Assembly (NCBI RefSeq): GCF_028618515.1
Contig: NZ_JAQITB010000001.1
Span: forward strand, 120,651 to 184,650
Origin: Bartonella sp. ML69XJBT
GTDB taxonomy: Bacteria; Pseudomonadota; Alphaproteobacteria; Rhizobiales; Rhizobiaceae
Reading direction: 5' to 3'
Length of the DNA stretch: 64,000 nucleotides
Shown here: one piece after another, positions 19,342 through 30,622 of the stretch
Numbering within the stretch: the stretch's first letter is position 1
How the letters are laid out: every line of letters begins with the position of its first letter
Notes under the pieces: generated by a model
What the model was told of the DNA's origin: nothing
Databases searched by the model: none
The model's input: the letters and a program-made list of their open reading frames with translations, nothing else
Program-made: the position numbers and the translations under genes

Positions 19342-21003
19342 ATGATGCCTGATCATTGTGATACCGTTAGCCTTACGCCAGAATTAAAAGATGCGGCTGT
19401 TCAATCGAGAGCTTGGCCATTTGAAGAAGCACGTAAGATTATCAAACGATACGAAAAAACAGGTTATCCAAAAAATATAATATTTGAAACGGGCTATGGA
19501 CCTTCTGGTTTGCCACATATTGGTACCTTTGGGGAGGTCGCACGTACCACCATGGTGCGTCATGCTTTTCATATTCTCACAGAGAATAAAGTGAAAACAA
19601 AATTGCTTTGTTTTTCTGATGATATGGATGGTTTGCGCAAAGTTCCAGATAATGTGCCTGATCGGGAGAAGATGGAAAGCTATCTTGGTCAACCGCTTAG
19701 TCGCGTCCCAGATCCTTTTGGTGATATTTATCCTTCTTTTGGAGCAGCAAATAATGCGCGTTTGCGCACTTTTCTTGATCGTTTTGGTTTTGATTATGAA
19801 TTTGCCAGTGCTACCGATTATTATAGTTCCGGTCGTTTTGATGAAACACTCTTAAAAATTCTTGCTTGTTATGACAAGGTGATGGCAATTGTTTTGCCTA
19901 CTTTGGGTGAAGAAAGGCGCGCTACTTATTCACTCTTTTTACCGATTTCTCCATTTTCTGGAAAAGTATTACAGGTGCCAATGATTGCTCGTAATGTTGA
20001 AAAAGGCACGGTCACCTATATTGAGCCTGAAACAGGAGAGACCATTGAAACGGAAGTAACGGGGGGAAAAGTTAAATGTCAATGGAAGGTAGATTGGGCA
20101 ATGCGCTGGACAGCGCTTGGTGTGGATTATGAAATGGCAGGCAAAGATCTTATCGATTCCACGAACCTTTCTTCTAAGATTTGTAAAGTACTTGGTGGAA
20201 AACCACCAGAAGGATTTAATTATGAGCTTTTTTTGGATGAGAAGGGTCAGAAAATTTCCAAATCCAAAGGAAATGGCTTAACCATTGATGAGTGGTTAAC
20301 ATATGCTCCAACGGAGAGTCTTGGGCTTTATATGTTTGCAAAGCCCAAAACAGCAAAACGACTTTATTTTGATGTTATTCCCAAAGCCGTTGATGAATAT
20401 TATGCGCATCTTTCGGCTTATGGTCGCCAACAATGGAAAGAGCGGCTTAATAATCCGGTATGGCATATCCATAATGGTTGTCCTCCGCTGGTTGATTTGC
20501 CTGTACCCTTTGCTCTGTTACTCAATTTGGTAAGCGCTTCAAATGCAGAGAATAAAGAGGTTCTTTGGGGTTTTATTTCTCGCTATGCTAAAGGAGCAAA
20601 TGCACAAACTTATCCAGAACTTGATCAATTGGTGCAATTTGCTCTGAAATATTTTGATGTTTTTGTTAAACCCAATAAAAAATTTCGACCAGCAGATGAC
20701 AGTGAACGGGCAACATTAAGGCGAATTGATGCAAAATTAGCCAGTTTGCCTGAAGCTGTTGATGGAAACACGATTCAAAATGCACTTCTTGATGTTGCAC
20801 GTTTAACGGAACGCTACCAAGATCATAGCAAAAAAAGTCCTGAAGGGGGGCCTGGTGTTTCAAATGTCTTTTTTCAAATGTTGTATGAAGTTCTTTTAGG
20901 GCAAGAACGAGGACCACGGTTGGGATCATTTATTGCCTTATACGGGATTGATGAAATGCGTGCACTGATTGCTGAAGCGCTTGCGCGACCTGTGGGGGAA
21001 TGA
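19342..21003 (+). CDS. lysK: Lysyl-tRNA synthetase, class I
   Basis: Charges tRNA-Lys. This is the class I (archaeal-type) enzyme also used by many alphaproteobacteria instead of the class II LysS. The HIGH-like motif is [14 protein letters not shown] (near residue 55) and the KMSKS-like motif is [11 protein letters not shown]. At 553 residues it is of normal length. Two consecutive ATGs (19342 and 19345) could serve as start. The stop overlaps the prfC start (ATGA), so the two are coupled. Confidence 0.93.
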   Translation: MMPDHCDTVSLTPELKDAAVQSRAWPFEEARKIIKRYEKTGYPKNIIFETGYGPSGLPHIGTFGEVARTTMVRHAFHILTENKVKTKLLCFSDDMDGLRKVPDNVPDREKMESYLGQPLSRVPDPFGDIYPSFGAANNARLRTFLDRFGFDYEFASATDYYSSGRFDETLLKILACYDKVMAIVLPTLGEERRATYSLFLPISPFSGKVLQVPMIARNVEKGTVTYIEPETGETIETEVTGGKVKCQWKVDWAMRWTALGVDYEMAGKDLIDSTNLSSKICKVLGGKPPEGFNYELFLDEKGQKISKSKGNGLTIDEWLTYAPTESLGLYMFAKPKTAKRLYFDVIPKAVDEYYAHLSAYGRQQWKERLNNPVWHIHNGCPPLVDLPVPFALLLNLVSASNAENKEVLWGFISRYAKGANAQTYPELDQLVQFALKYFDVFVKPNKKFRPADDSERATLRRIDAKLASLPEAVDGNTIQNALLDVARLTERYQDHSKKSPEGGPGVSNVFFQMLYEVLLGQERGPRLGSFIALYGIDEMRALIAEALARPVGE

Positions 21004-22580
21004 TGGAAAAGCGTGTGCAAGAAGTAAAACGGCGTCGTACATTTGCAATTATCGCCCATCCAGATGCGGGAAAAACAACGCTAACGGAAAAACTGTTATT
21101 ATTCGGTGGTGCTATTCAGCTTGCTGGTGAGGTAAAAGCGAAAAAAGATCGTATTCAAACCCGTTCTGATTGGATGCATATTGAACGGGACCGTGGTATT
21201 TCAGTTGTAACATCCGTGATGACATTTGAATATGCAAATCACATTTTTAATCTTCTGGACACTCCAGGGCATGAGGATTTTGCTGATGATACCTATCGCA
21301 CTCTCACCGCTGTTGATAGTGCTATTATGGTGCTAGATGGTGCACGTGGAATTGAGCCTAGAACACTAAAATTATTTGAAGTGTGTCGAATGCGAGATAT
21401 TCCTATCGTTACTTTTATCAACAAAATGGATCGTGAAGCACGTGATCCTATAGAGCTTTTAGATGAGATTGAAGAAAAGCTCGCCCTTGATACTGTACCA
21501 ATAACTTGGCCGATTGGTACAGGTAAAGATTTTGTAGGAACATTTGATCTTCATCATAATCGATTTCGTCAAAAAGATGATGAGGTAACACAACAGACAG
21601 TTTCTAAGCTTGATGAGGTTGCAAATTTGCTTCCTGAATATCAACGTTTGAATTTTATGGAAGGCGTAGAACTTGCACGTAGTGCTTGCAAAAATTTTGA
21701 TCTTCAAGCTTTTCGTGAAGGCCATATGACACCGGTTTATTTTGGTTCGGCTTTACGAAATTTTGGCGTTCGTGATTTGATTAATGCGCTCGTTGATTTT
21801 GGTCAAAGTCCTCGTGATCAGAGTGCAGATAAACGCAATATTGTTGCAACAGAATCTAAAATGACGGGGTTTGTGTTTAAAATACAAGCGAATATGGATC
21901 CTAATCACCGTGATCGTATTGCATTCTTTCGGGTATGTTCGGGAACACTGGAACGTGGCATGAAGACAAAATTAGTCCGAACAGGAAAACCGATAACACT
22001 TTCAGCACCACAATTTTTCTTTGCGCGTTCGCGGCAAATTGCTGATCAAGCTTATGCCGGTGATATTGTAGGAATTCCTAATCATGGAACATTGCGTATT
22101 GGTGATACCTTGACAGAAGGAGAAGATATCCTCTTTAAAGGTGTGCCCAATTTTGCGCCGGAAATTTTGCGTCGTGTTTGTTTGGGTGATCCAATGAAAG
22201 CAAAAAAATTGAAAGAAGCTTTACAACAAATGGCGGAAGAAGGGGTTGTGCAATTATTTATCCCTGATGATGGTTCACCTTCTCTCATTGGTGTGATTGG
22301 TGCTTTGCAGATTGATGTTCTCAAAGAACGGCTTAAAATAGAATATGGCTTGCCAGTAAATTTTGAACCAGCACGTTTTAATATATGCCGTTGGATTTCA
22401 GCAGAGAGTAAAGATGAGCTGCAAAAGTTTCTTAACAATCACCGTTCTGCCATTGCCCATGACCTAGAGGGTGCTCCGGTTTTTTTAGCAGAAAACCATT
22501 TTTCACTAAATTATGAAATAGAGCGAGCACCGAAAATAAAATTTGCTGCTTTTAAGGATTATCAAATACGTTCTGAGTAA
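21000..22580 (+). CDS. prfC: Peptide chain release factor 3
   Basis: A translational GTPase that removes RF1/RF2 from the ribosome after termination. G-domain motifs: G1 [15 protein letters not shown], the switch region [15 protein letters not shown]3 [14 protein letters not shown] and G4 [31 protein letters not shown] lies in the domain II region, and 526 residues is the normal length. EF-G-type domains IV and V are absent, as expected for RF3. ATG 21000 overlaps the lysK stop; a second ATG at 21003 is equally possible. Confidence 0.95.
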   Translation: MMEKRVQEVKRRRTFAIIAHPDAGKTTLTEKLLLFGGAIQLAGEVKAKKDRIQTRSDWMHIERDRGISVVTSVMTFEYANHIFNLLDTPGHEDFADDTYRTLTAVDSAIMVLDGARGIEPRTLKLFEVCRMRDIPIVTFINKMDREARDPIELLDEIEEKLALDTVPITWPIGTGKDFVGTFDLHHNRFRQKDDEVTQQTVSKLDEVANLLPEYQRLNFMEGVELARSACKNFDLQAFREGHMTPVYFGSALRNFGVRDLINALVDFGQSPRDQSADKRNIVATESKMTGFVFKIQANMDPNHRDRIAFFRVCSGTLERGMKTKLVRTGKPITLSAPQFFFARSRQIADQAYAGDIVGIPNHGTLRIGDTLTEGEDILFKGVPNFAPEILRRVCLGDPMKAKKLKEALQQMAEEGVVQLFIPDDGSPSLIGVIGALQIDVLKERLKIEYGLPVNFEPARFNICRWISAESKDELQKFLNNHRSAIAHDLEGAPVFLAENHFSLNYEIERAPKIKFAAFKDYQIRSE

Positions 22581-22591
22581 ACTACAATAAA

Positions 22592-22930
22592 TTGATTTAT
22601 AAAGATAATTAATCGTTATTCATCTTAAATAAAGGCCCCCCATCTCCCACAATTATCTCATTTCAAATCTCTCTCATGGAGAATCAATCAAAACCATTCG
22701 CTTGCACGTTACAGATGGGGGTGGCGTGTAGGTAAATGGCATAAGCAAGAAATAAAAATACTTCTTATGAACCGCCTTAAGTGCCAAGGGCTATAGAAAC
22801 ATTGTGAGCTAGAAAAGAGTATAATGCCAATTTGCCTTTCATAAGTGTAAAGATGGTGAGTCAAGAGGCTTTATCATGATATCATTCATGGACACTGTCG
22901 GGAAATGGATTTAAGCTCTTTTAAGAGATG
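22592..22930 (+). repeat. Integrase-remnant interspersed repeat, copy B
   Basis: Same family as copy A: TTGATTTATAAAGATAATT at the left end, ATCTCATTTCAAATCTCTCTC, CATTCGCTTGCACGTTAC, CTTCTTATGAACCGCCTTAAG (start codon region changed to ATA), then recombinase-like codons FHKCKDG and, one frameshift later, IHGHCREMDLSSFK at about 22887-22925. The latter matches the IHGRRREMGL block of DUF4102 integrases. This copy keeps the most 3' sequence of the family in this window. Confidence 0.65.
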
Positions 22931-22984
22931 TTTTTTTAACAGATAAGTTTTAAAAGAAGAAAAAACTGTTCTCAAAAATCATAG

Positions 22985-23013
22985 AAAAAGGAGAGATACG
23001 CTCTCTTCTTTTT
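22985..23013 (-). terminator. Rho-independent terminator after trxA
   Basis: Arms GAGAG and CTCTC around ATACG, flanked by A-run and T-run (AAAAAG left, CTTCTTTTT right). It is symmetric, so it could act on both strands, but its place 25 bases after the trxA stop makes the minus strand the likely one. Confidence 0.6.
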
Positions 23014-23037
23014 ATAGAAAAATCCCTATAAGAAGAT

Positions 23038-23358
23038 TTAAAGAAGTCCTTTGATCCATTCAGAAATGCGTCCTTTGGCAGCTGCACCAACCATATTTGA
23101 TTCAACATTTCCACCTTTGAACATCAATAAGGTAGGAATCGAGCGTACTCCATATTGGGTAGCTAGTTCTGGATTTTCATCGATATTCACTTTGGCAATT
23201 TTGACTTGATTTTGCATTTCCATTGAAATTTCATCTAAAATCGGAGCAATCATTTTGCAAGGACCACACCACTCTGCCCAAAAATCAACCACAACAGGGG
23301 TAGAGGAGGTCAGAACTTCATTTTCAAAATTGCTCTTATCAACTTTTATACATGTCAT
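23038..23358 (-). CDS. trxA: Thioredoxin
   Basis: A small cytoplasmic disulfide reductase with active site [13 protein letters not shown] at about residues 30-42 and the cis-Pro in [14 protein letters not shown]. At 106 residues from ATG 23358 it has classic thioredoxin-1 length. That ATG has AAAGGAC 7 bases upstream, whereas the ATG at 23379 would put the site inside the gene. It follows addB-addA on the same strand, with 108 bases between it and addA. This order is common in Hyphomicrobiales. Confidence 0.96.
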   Translation of the reverse strand: MTCIKVDKSNFENEVLTSSTPVVVDFWAEWCGPCKMIAPILDEISMEMQNQVKIAKVNIDENPELATQYGVRSIPTLLMFKGGNVESNMVGAAAKGRISEWIKGLL

Positions 23359-23466
23359 TGATTTGTCCTTTATATTCACTTCTATAGATTGGTACGATAA
23401 CGCTTCATATCAAGTTATTGCAAAGATAAATGATAAGGAGCTTTGTGAAAAAGTTTTTTTAGTTTA

Positions 23467-26400
23467 TCATGCAATCTCATCAAGAAGCACCTCGAGTTTT
23501 TCCGGAAGAAGCTTAAAAACTTTCACCTCTTTACTGTAAACAAGAAGAGCTTGGATATCTTTGTGTGGATGAATAGCTTGCAGCAATTTGTGGTAAAGAG
23601 CTATTTGCAACAAATGGTGTGGAGGGATAGCAGCTTCATTTTCAGGTGGGGCGCCTGTTTTAAAATCCGCAAAAATTATGCTCTTTTCTGTGATATAGAG
23701 ACGGTCAATTTGTCCGGAAATTGCTTGTTCTTTTCCACGAATTTTGACAATACCCATTAAAGGAACTTCAGCACGTGAATGTTCAGAGAAGAGGGGGGCA
23801 AGATAGGCATGATCTAAAATTTTCCAAATATGACAAAGTGCCTTTTCTCTTTGTGTTTCCTGCCAATGAGAGACTTTGCTATTGAGATAGTGTTGGGCAT
23901 AATCGCGACGTTTTTGAGGGGGGCAATTGGGCAAGTGTTGCAGCAATCGGTGAACAATATTACCATATTCAATGAAAAAATCTCTGTTGGTATTTTTTTC
24001 TCCTAAGACAGGTGAAATACTAAGATATTTGGAATGAGAGGAAATCTCAGGATCAGCTTCAATAGAAAGGCTAGCAACAGAGGGTCTCAATGGTTTGGGT
24101 AGAACTGGTTCTGCTGGAACTTTATGAGAAAAAAAAGCAGGCAAAGATGGGAGTGTTTGGCACTCGGCACAAGGTCTTTCCTGATTTATAGAGGGAGAAG
24201 AAGGTGTAATGCAATAACGCCAAGCCTCAATATCTTTTTCTGGACCTTCTATAGCAACGGCATGGGGTTTAAGAGCATTTTTTACCAATTGTAACCATGT
24301 CTGAGGGGAGTTTTTTTCACCACGATATCCACAAACGAACAATCGGTCTTCAGCACGTGTCATTCCTACATAGAGCAGACGCCTATATTCTTCTTCTGCG
24401 CGTTCTTTTAAGCATGACAGTGCTTGTTTAGAGAGTTTTGTATCAAATTTTTCATTAGGACGCCAAATAAACGCTTGTTGATCATGACCTTGCCCATGAT
24501 TTGAAGGCACTTTAAGCAAATGAGGTGCGTGTTGAGGATGCCAAATAGTGCTTCCTGGATCAACCAGAAAGACTACAGCAGCTTCTAAGCCTTTTGCGGC
24601 ATGAACAGTCATAATACGAATTTCTTCGTGATTTTGATCAAACTCGCGTTTAATTTCTGGATCATTTGCAGTAAGTGTTTCCAAAAAAGCTTGCAATCCT
24701 GGTAAACCAGTTTTTTGAATAGTGAGTGTATAATCCATAAAGGCATCAAGCACATCATTTGCTTCGACTCCTAAGCGGGCTAGGATTTTCTGCCGTCCCT
24801 TATCGTTATTTAAAATATGGCTATAAAATTCAAAAACCGGTATTTTATCCACAAGAGTACGATAGTGATTCAAATTTTCAAAAGCATCTTTTAAAGATGC
24901 CTGTGATGAAGCGTGCATACAAAGGCTTTGCCAAAGGGAGTCTTGACGATGAGCGGCAAGCTGAAAAAGTTCCTCCTCGCTAAGAGCAAAAAGTGGACTT
25001 TTTAAAACACAAGCAAGAGAAAGATCATCTTTTGGTTGCAAAACAAAACGTGCCAGCGCCATTAAATCACGCACACTCATATGATTGGTGAGTTGTAACC
25101 GATCAGCACCCGCTACAGGAATATTGCGTTGTTTAAGGGCGCGGGAGAGAGCAGAAACAAAATGATCACGTTTCCGTACCAAGACCATAATATCACTGGC
25201 ACGCATAAGGCGTCCTTTTGCTGGTAGTATTTCTCCATTGTGCAACCAGTCGGCAATTGTTTCAGCAATTTTTTCTGCCAAACGTCTTTCAGGTGTGTCG
25301 AAATGCTCAACGCTTAAATGCCACTTATCAGGAAGTTCATTTTTTTCTTTAGAGAAAGCATCCCATACAATAACATCACCTGGGCTGTGAACACGAATGG
25401 CTTCATGCACTGTCTTTGTATTTTCTGCTGAAAGCCCTTTGTAATTTTCTGGTGTTTCAAAAACAAGGTCAACGCTTTTAAGGACATCAGCTGTAGAGCG
25501 AAAAGAATAATTGAGTTGTATTTTTTCAAATTTCTGATTGACTTGCTGCACTTTTTTTTGAATTATTCGTCCATTTTCAGCAAAGTTTTCTGGAGCAGCG
25601 CCTTGAAAAGAATAGATTGATTGCTTTTCATCTCCGACAGCAAAAAGAGTACGGATATTTGTACGTTGACCATGTCCTGTGAAAAATTCTTGCACCAAAA
25701 GCTGAATAATTTGCCATTGCTCAGGGTTGGTATCTTGTGCTTCATCAAGCAAAATATGATCGAGACCATTGTCAAGTTTATAGTGCACCCATTGGCTTGC
25801 ACCTTTACGCTTTAACAAATGGAGTGTGCGCTCAATGAGATCATCAAAATCTAAGAGGCTATTGGCTTTTTTAAGATTTGCGGTGATTTTAAGATATAGA
25901 GCACAAATATGAAAAGCAGTTCTATTAAGTGTGGCGATTTTCACACATTGATATTTTTCTAAAAGAACAGAAAGTTTGCTTTGTTTATCTGCAATCATTT
26001 GTTGAATAAAAGGCCAGATTTCATCTGCTTTTTTACAAGATAAACGTGAAAAATTGCGCGGTTCTCCTGTTGTTTTAAAGTAAATATCAGAAATAATATC
26101 GATAATATTTGTTTCATCACAAGTGTCTTTTAATTGGGAAAATTTCGCGATCATATCTTTAAGGCTCTTATTGCCATAGGTTTGGCAATGTGTAAGAGCA
26201 TAAAGAGGTAAGCAGGCAGTTTGTTGAATGTTTTCTAATAATTGTTCATTTGTTTCATTGGGTGCTAACTGAAAGAGCGCACGCAATTTTTCCTCACCAT
26301 TTTCAGATAGAATAGAGGTCAAAAAACCAGACAATTTATGTTGTTTTTCAGTTGCTTCATACAACAATTGGTTAAAAGTGTGCTCACTGATAACTTTAAG

Positions 26401-26937
26401 GAGCTGTTTCAAAGAAGCCTGTGCATCTTTATGCTCCAAAAGCTGGCGACGGGATTCTTCGAGGAGTTTTTTGCGACTGATATCATCAAGTAGTTCGAAA
26501 TGTCCGGCGATATTTGCTTCTAGCATAAATTGATGCAAAAGAGATTCACAAAATGCGTGAATAGTTTGAATTTTTAAGCCCCCTGGAGTCTCTAAGGCAC
26601 GAGCAAAAAGTTGACGTGCATAGGTCAATTTTTGCGCATTGATGGGCTTCTTTTCAAGCTGTGATAAGGTTTGTTGTAACTGTGTGTCGTTCAATTCATT
26701 CCAACTGGAAAGTGTGCGAAAAATTCGCGATTGCATAACAGCAGCAGCAGCTTTTGTATAAGTAAGGCATAAAATACGTGCTGGAGGGGTACCGTTTAAA
26801 AGCAAACGAATGACACGTTCACTTAAAACGTGGGTTTTTCCAGATCCTGCATTTGCAGAAACCCATACATTTGTTTTTGGATGTGTCGCTGTTGATTGTG
26901 CATCAAGGGCTGTTTCAGGAATAGAAAAAAAAGTCAT
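23467..26937 (-). CDS. addA: AddA helicase-nuclease of the AddAB double-strand-break repair complex
   Basis: Processes DNA ends for RecA-dependent recombination, the RecBCD counterpart in alphaproteobacteria. It is a UvrD-type SF1 helicase: Walker A VSANAGSGKTHVLSERV near residue 30, DEAQDTNPEQW (motif II), GDEKQSIYSFQGA (motif III), LNYSFRST (motif IV) and EEYRRLLYVGMTRAEDRL (motif VI). The C-terminal RecB-type nuclease has IIFADFKTGAPPE with the catalytic Asp and Lys. It has 1156 residues from ATG 26937, which overlaps the addB stop as ATGA. The frame extends 13 codons upstream without family similarity. Confidence 0.95.
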   Translation of the reverse strand: MTFFSIPETALDAQSTATHPKTNVWVSANAGSGKTHVLSERVIRLLLNGTPPARILCLTYTKAAAAVMQSRIFRTLSSWNELNDTQLQQTLSQLEKKPINAQKLTYARQLFARALETPGGLKIQTIHAFCESLLHQFMLEANIAGHFELLDDISRKKLLEESRRQLLEHKDAQASLKQLLKVISEHTFNQLLYEATEKQHKLSGFLTSILSENGEEKLRALFQLAPNETNEQLLENIQQTACLPLYALTHCQTYGNKSLKDMIAKFSQLKDTCDETNIIDIISDIYFKTTGEPRNFSRLSCKKADEIWPFIQQMIADKQSKLSVLLEKYQCVKIATLNRTAFHICALYLKITANLKKANSLLDFDDLIERTLHLLKRKGASQWVHYKLDNGLDHILLDEAQDTNPEQWQIIQLLVQEFFTGHGQRTNIRTLFAVGDEKQSIYSFQGAAPENFAENGRIIQKKVQQVNQKFEKIQLNYSFRSTADVLKSVDLVFETPENYKGLSAENTKTVHEAIRVHSPGDVIVWDAFSKEKNELPDKWHLSVEHFDTPERRLAEKIAETIADWLHNGEILPAKGRLMRASDIMVLVRKRDHFVSALSRALKQRNIPVAGADRLQLTNHMSVRDLMALARFVLQPKDDLSLACVLKSPLFALSEEELFQLAAHRQDSLWQSLCMHASSQASLKDAFENLNHYRTLVDKIPVFEFYSHILNNDKGRQKILARLGVEANDVLDAFMDYTLTIQKTGLPGLQAFLETLTANDPEIKREFDQNHEEIRIMTVHAAKGLEAAVVFLVDPGSTIWHPQHAPHLLKVPSNHGQGHDQQAFIWRPNEKFDTKLSKQALSCLKERAEEEYRRLLYVGMTRAEDRLFVCGYRGEKNSPQTWLQLVKNALKPHAVAIEGPEKDIEAWRYCITPSSPSINQERPCAECQTLPSLPAFFSHKVPAEPVLPKPLRPSVASLSIEADPEISSHSKYLSISPVLGEKNTNRDFFIEYGNIVHRLLQHLPNCPPQKRRDYAQHYLNSKVSHWQETQREKALCHIWKILDHAYLAPLFSEHSRAEVPLMGIVKIRGKEQAISGQIDRLYITEKSIIFADFKTGAPPENEAAIPPHHLLQIALYHKLLQAIHPHKDIQALLVYSKEVKVFKLLPEKLEVLLDEIA

Positions 26938-29900
26938 GATTGATCCGCTTTTTGAAGTCCACTTGACCATTCCCATAAGCGTGCCAGATGGTCATAGTCC
27001 CCTTCATATCGTGTTGCTATGGGGACGGCATGTGAAAGATAGCCTTGTTGTGGATTTTGATAATGGTTTATTAATGCGATAAGGTGTTCCCATGCTTTTT
27101 CACCAAGATGAATTACGCTTTGATGCTCTTTTTCTTCTCTCTTTAGAAGAATCGATTGGGAAGTGATTTTGCCTTTTCTATTGAGAGCGATGTAAAATAA
27201 ATTGACAGGGATAAGATTTTGAAAATTTGTAAAAGCACCTTGCATGAGCAAAGCTGTTTCCAATGCCAATTGTGGAAACAATAAATCGCGTACTTGTTTT
27301 GATGAGGGAGGTGTACTGGTTTTAAAATCAAGTATTTCAACCATTTTATTTGGTAAGACATCAATACGATCAGCGCGCCCTGAAAGGGTTACACCTGTTG
27401 TACCTATAGGTATTTTTTGCGATACCACTTCAGCATATCGTTCTCGAGGTCCTAAACTTTGCTCCCATTGCAGTAAAAACGGAGCAAGATTTTCAAAATT
27501 GTTCCACCAGATTGCTTCAATATCGGCAGGCAAATTGAATTTATCAAATTCTTGACGTCCGATATTGAGGAGTACATCGAGTGCATTTGCAGCATTTGGA
27601 TTTTTTATTTTTGTGCAAAAAGCAGCAAGAATAGCGTGATAAAGCATTCCACGCTCAGCAGCGCTAGGAGCATTAATGAGTGCTTTAAGCGGTTTGAGAC
27701 GCAAGATTTTTTTGGCATAAATAGCATAAGGATCATAGCGCAATGTTGCGATTTCAGTGACGGAAAAATGGCGTGGGCGCGCCTCAAGAGGGGGAACAGG
27801 ACAAGGACGTGTCGCACTGGCAATGCTCTTTGTATGATCAAGCATTGTCGCCCAATGAAGGAATATTTCACCACGTGCACGAATTTGTTGCCAAACCTGT
27901 TTTCCTATAACTGTTTCTAAGCGCTGTAGCCAACGTGAAGGAAGTGAAGGGGTGTGATTAACTCGTATTGCTCGGCTCATCACCACGTTATTCATTCCCA
28001 TAGCCCACTGAAAGTCATGGGCAGAAAGACCAATACGTTGTTCTGGGGGTTCAAGCGTTAACATCATTTTCATTGGTCGTGATAAAAAAGCATCATTGCG
28101 GGTTGTAATAGGCCATGATCCTTCATTAAGTCCCCCTATAACCACGGTATCAACGGTTTGCAAACGTGATTCCAAAGTGCCCCAGATGAATAAACGTGGA
28201 TGTCCTCCAGGTGGAGGGGTGACAGAGCGCGTTGCAATCAGGGCTGAAAATATAGCTGGCCATTCGCAAAGAGAGAATGTTAATCCTGATTGATCACTCA
28301 CCAATTCACGCAAAAAAGCCAAAAGAGCTTGTCCTGCTTCATGTTGATAAAGATGCACAAGAGAATCGTTTTCATCACGCCCAAAATTTTCAAAAACTTC
28401 AACTGTTGCTACCGCTGCCTCACTGATGGTACATTCCCTTTCTTGTGTCATGAGAGATGCTAAAGGCTCCACAGCTTTAACCAAAAGATCACAAAGCAGG
28501 CGTGCTTCTTCATAGTTTTGTTGATCAAGAATGTTGTTTTCAAAAATATGATGGGAATATATTTCTATCCATTTTTCAAGGAATTGGTCGCATTCGCAAA
28601 GATGAATACAGCTCGTATTTCCTCGAAGAACAAAGAGTTCAAAATTTTCTGCTATTTCACGTAAGTGGTGACGGTTTTGTCCTAGTGTTGTGAGAGGATG
28701 TTTGAGAAGGGAAAGAAAAGCAATAGGATCATGAGATTGTAAGACATTTTCTAAAATAAGTCGTAACAGGGTTGCAGGTAATGTTTGTGCAAGTGGTATT
28801 CCACCTGAATCATTTGCTTCAATGCCAAAACGCTGTAATTCAGCTGTGACACGGCGTGCCAGATTGCGATCATTGGTAATAAGAGCTGCAGTTTTTTGAG
28901 GCTCTTCAATAGCATTACGTAAAGCAACAGCAATAGCGAGTGCTTCTTGACGCTCATTTACAGCTTCAATGAATGACCAATTTGCGCAAAGGTTTTCATA
29001 ATCATCGCGGACAATTTGCACCCATCGCTCTGTTGTTGAGGCTGGTCGCAGTGCTTCTGATAAAAGAGCAGCACGTCTTTTTTGTATTGCACTTTGTTGA
29101 CCAATTTCGCGCACATCAATGCGGTGGCACCCCATCAGAGAGAGAAGTTTTTTTAAGTGATATTGAGGATGGCTAAAAACGTTTGTTGCATGATCGAAAA
29201 CATCACCAGTTGTTTTTTCGCTATAAGTTGTGCCTAATGCCTCCCATTGTCCTTCATCCATATAAAGATCAAGTCCAGGAAGAACAACAGCGCCTTTTGG
29301 CAGAGAAGAAATGACTTTTAAAAGATGAGAGACTGCGGGAATAGAACCTGATATACCAGCGGCGATGATAGGCTTATCAGGCCAAGCCCGCCGTAAAGTT
29401 TCAGTGTGCATTTGGAGTGCTTGATTGCGCCATGCAACTGGATTACTTTGCCCTTTCTCTTGTAAGATTTGTGGCCAACTTTTTGTAACAATGGTGAGGA
29501 AATTGAGCGTTATTTGCCACCATTCGGCAACCATATCGGGAGCAATTTCTTTAAGTTTTGACCAATCTGCTGCTTCTGTTTCCATTTCATCCATCAACTG
29601 CGCTAAATCTTGAGCAAGCCAAATTGCATCAGCTGTATGAGCAGGAATAAGCACGTCTTCTGTACCAAACATGGCACGCAAATGATCTGGTAAATTTTCA
29701 CGCCATGGACGAATGAGACGTGCGAGAAGCAGGAGACGTTCACTTTCTCCAATGGGAGGATTTAGCATGTGGATATGATTGTCATCAAAAAGAAAGCTTT
29801 CCTCATCCACGTCTCCTAGAGCGCGAATAGTTGGTAAGAAGGTTGATTTTGTCTCACTTCTTTCAACAAAGGCTGTACGCAAAGCACGAGCAGCACGGCG

Positions 29901-30056
29901 CGTTGGTACATAAATAAGGGTATCCGCAAGAGCTGTTTGGATATCCCCATTTGCTGCAAAATTATCAATAAGAGTGTGAGAAAGTAGTGCATCGACAAAA
30001 TGCGGTAGAAAAGATGTTCCCGGAGAAATAGAAAAGACACGTGGTTTATAAGTCAT
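26934..30056 (-). CDS. addB: AddB nuclease subunit of the AddAB complex
   Basis: Partner of AddA in end resection; 1040 residues. The N-terminal part carries TLIYVPTRRAARALRTAFVE, typical of alphaproteobacterial AddB, an inactivated helicase fold. GLNEGSWP and a C-terminal RecB-family nuclease motif, VEILDFKTSTPPSSKQV, keep the catalytic Asp and Lys. It is the first gene of addB-addA-trxA on the minus strand. The gap upstream (30057-30622) is the likely promoter region. Confidence 0.93.
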   Translation of the reverse strand: MTYKPRVFSISPGTSFLPHFVDALLSHTLIDNFAANGDIQTALADTLIYVPTRRAARALRTAFVERSETKSTFLPTIRALGDVDEESFLFDDNHIHMLNPPIGESERLLLLARLIRPWRENLPDHLRAMFGTEDVLIPAHTADAIWLAQDLAQLMDEMETEAADWSKLKEIAPDMVAEWWQITLNFLTIVTKSWPQILQEKGQSNPVAWRNQALQMHTETLRRAWPDKPIIAAGISGSIPAVSHLLKVISSLPKGAVVLPGLDLYMDEGQWEALGTTYSEKTTGDVFDHATNVFSHPQYHLKKLLSLMGCHRIDVREIGQQSAIQKRRAALLSEALRPASTTERWVQIVRDDYENLCANWSFIEAVNERQEALAIAVALRNAIEEPQKTAALITNDRNLARRVTAELQRFGIEANDSGGIPLAQTLPATLLRLILENVLQSHDPIAFLSLLKHPLTTLGQNRHHLREIAENFELFVLRGNTSCIHLCECDQFLEKWIEIYSHHIFENNILDQQNYEEARLLCDLLVKAVEPLASLMTQERECTISEAAVATVEVFENFGRDENDSLVHLYQHEAGQALLAFLRELVSDQSGLTFSLCEWPAIFSALIATRSVTPPPGGHPRLFIWGTLESRLQTVDTVVIGGLNEGSWPITTRNDAFLSRPMKMMLTLEPPEQRIGLSAHDFQWAMGMNNVVMSRAIRVNHTPSLPSRWLQRLETVIGKQVWQQIRARGEIFLHWATMLDHTKSIASATRPCPVPPLEARPRHFSVTEIATLRYDPYAIYAKKILRLKPLKALINAPSAAERGMLYHAILAAFCTKIKNPNAANALDVLLNIGRQEFDKFNLPADIEAIWWNNFENLAPFLLQWEQSLGPRERYAEVVSQKIPIGTTGVTLSGRADRIDVLPNKMVEILDFKTSTPPSSKQVRDLLFPQLALETALLMQGAFTNFQNLIPVNLFYIALNRKGKITSQSILLKREEKEHQSVIHLGEKAWEHLIALINHYQNPQQGYLSHAVPIATRYEGDYDHLARLWEWSSGLQKADQS

Positions 30057-30622
30057 GTGATCTCATTTAGAATGCGTGGAAATATTCCATCTTATTGATT
30101 ATTTGTATTGTTTCTACTCTATACAATTTTTATGAAGGTAAAAACCGAAAAGCTACATTTTTTACAGGAGATTTTGAGTTTCATCCTATAAAAAATCGTA
30201 ATAGATCATATGGTTTAAGTTTTTGCGCAAGAAGATAAAGAACTTTTCACATAATTTTTGCACAAAGAATGCATTAGAATTCAGTATCGAATTCAAACAG
30301 GCACTATAAAGAGCAACGGTTAAATTTAAAAAAACTTTTGCTTTGCAAGGACATTGGTAATTCATTGCATAGCATAAATAAGAAACGTTGCGTACTGATT
30401 CTATGGTGCAATATGAAAGTACTGCTTATAGATGATATTATTTTGAAAAAATTTCTCTATAACCTTGTAAGACTTTAACAAATCAATTTTGCAGAGAATA
30501 TTTGTTAATTTTCATAGAAAATTTTGAAAAAAAATAAAAAAGAATATGTAGTTTTATATTCTACAGTCAAAATGGATGATGGGAGGAGAAAGTGTTTTTA
30601 CAAAAGTTAAGGGTACCTGTAC
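30057..30622. other. Gene-free interval between addB and the tsaE/kinase fusion gene
   Basis: In related alphaproteobacteria a nucleotidyltransferase gene (MurU-like) often lies here, between the sugar kinase and addB. All six frames look non-coding, and no N-terminal nucleotidyltransferase motif (AAGxGTRM) was found. The plus-strand frame at 30592-30774 overlaps the end of the fusion gene and is a shadow. Confidence 0.45.

Noticed and set aside
27552..27920. 122-codon plus-strand frame antisense to addB
   Set aside because: addB is a long, motif-bearing gene on the other strand; this is a shadow frame.
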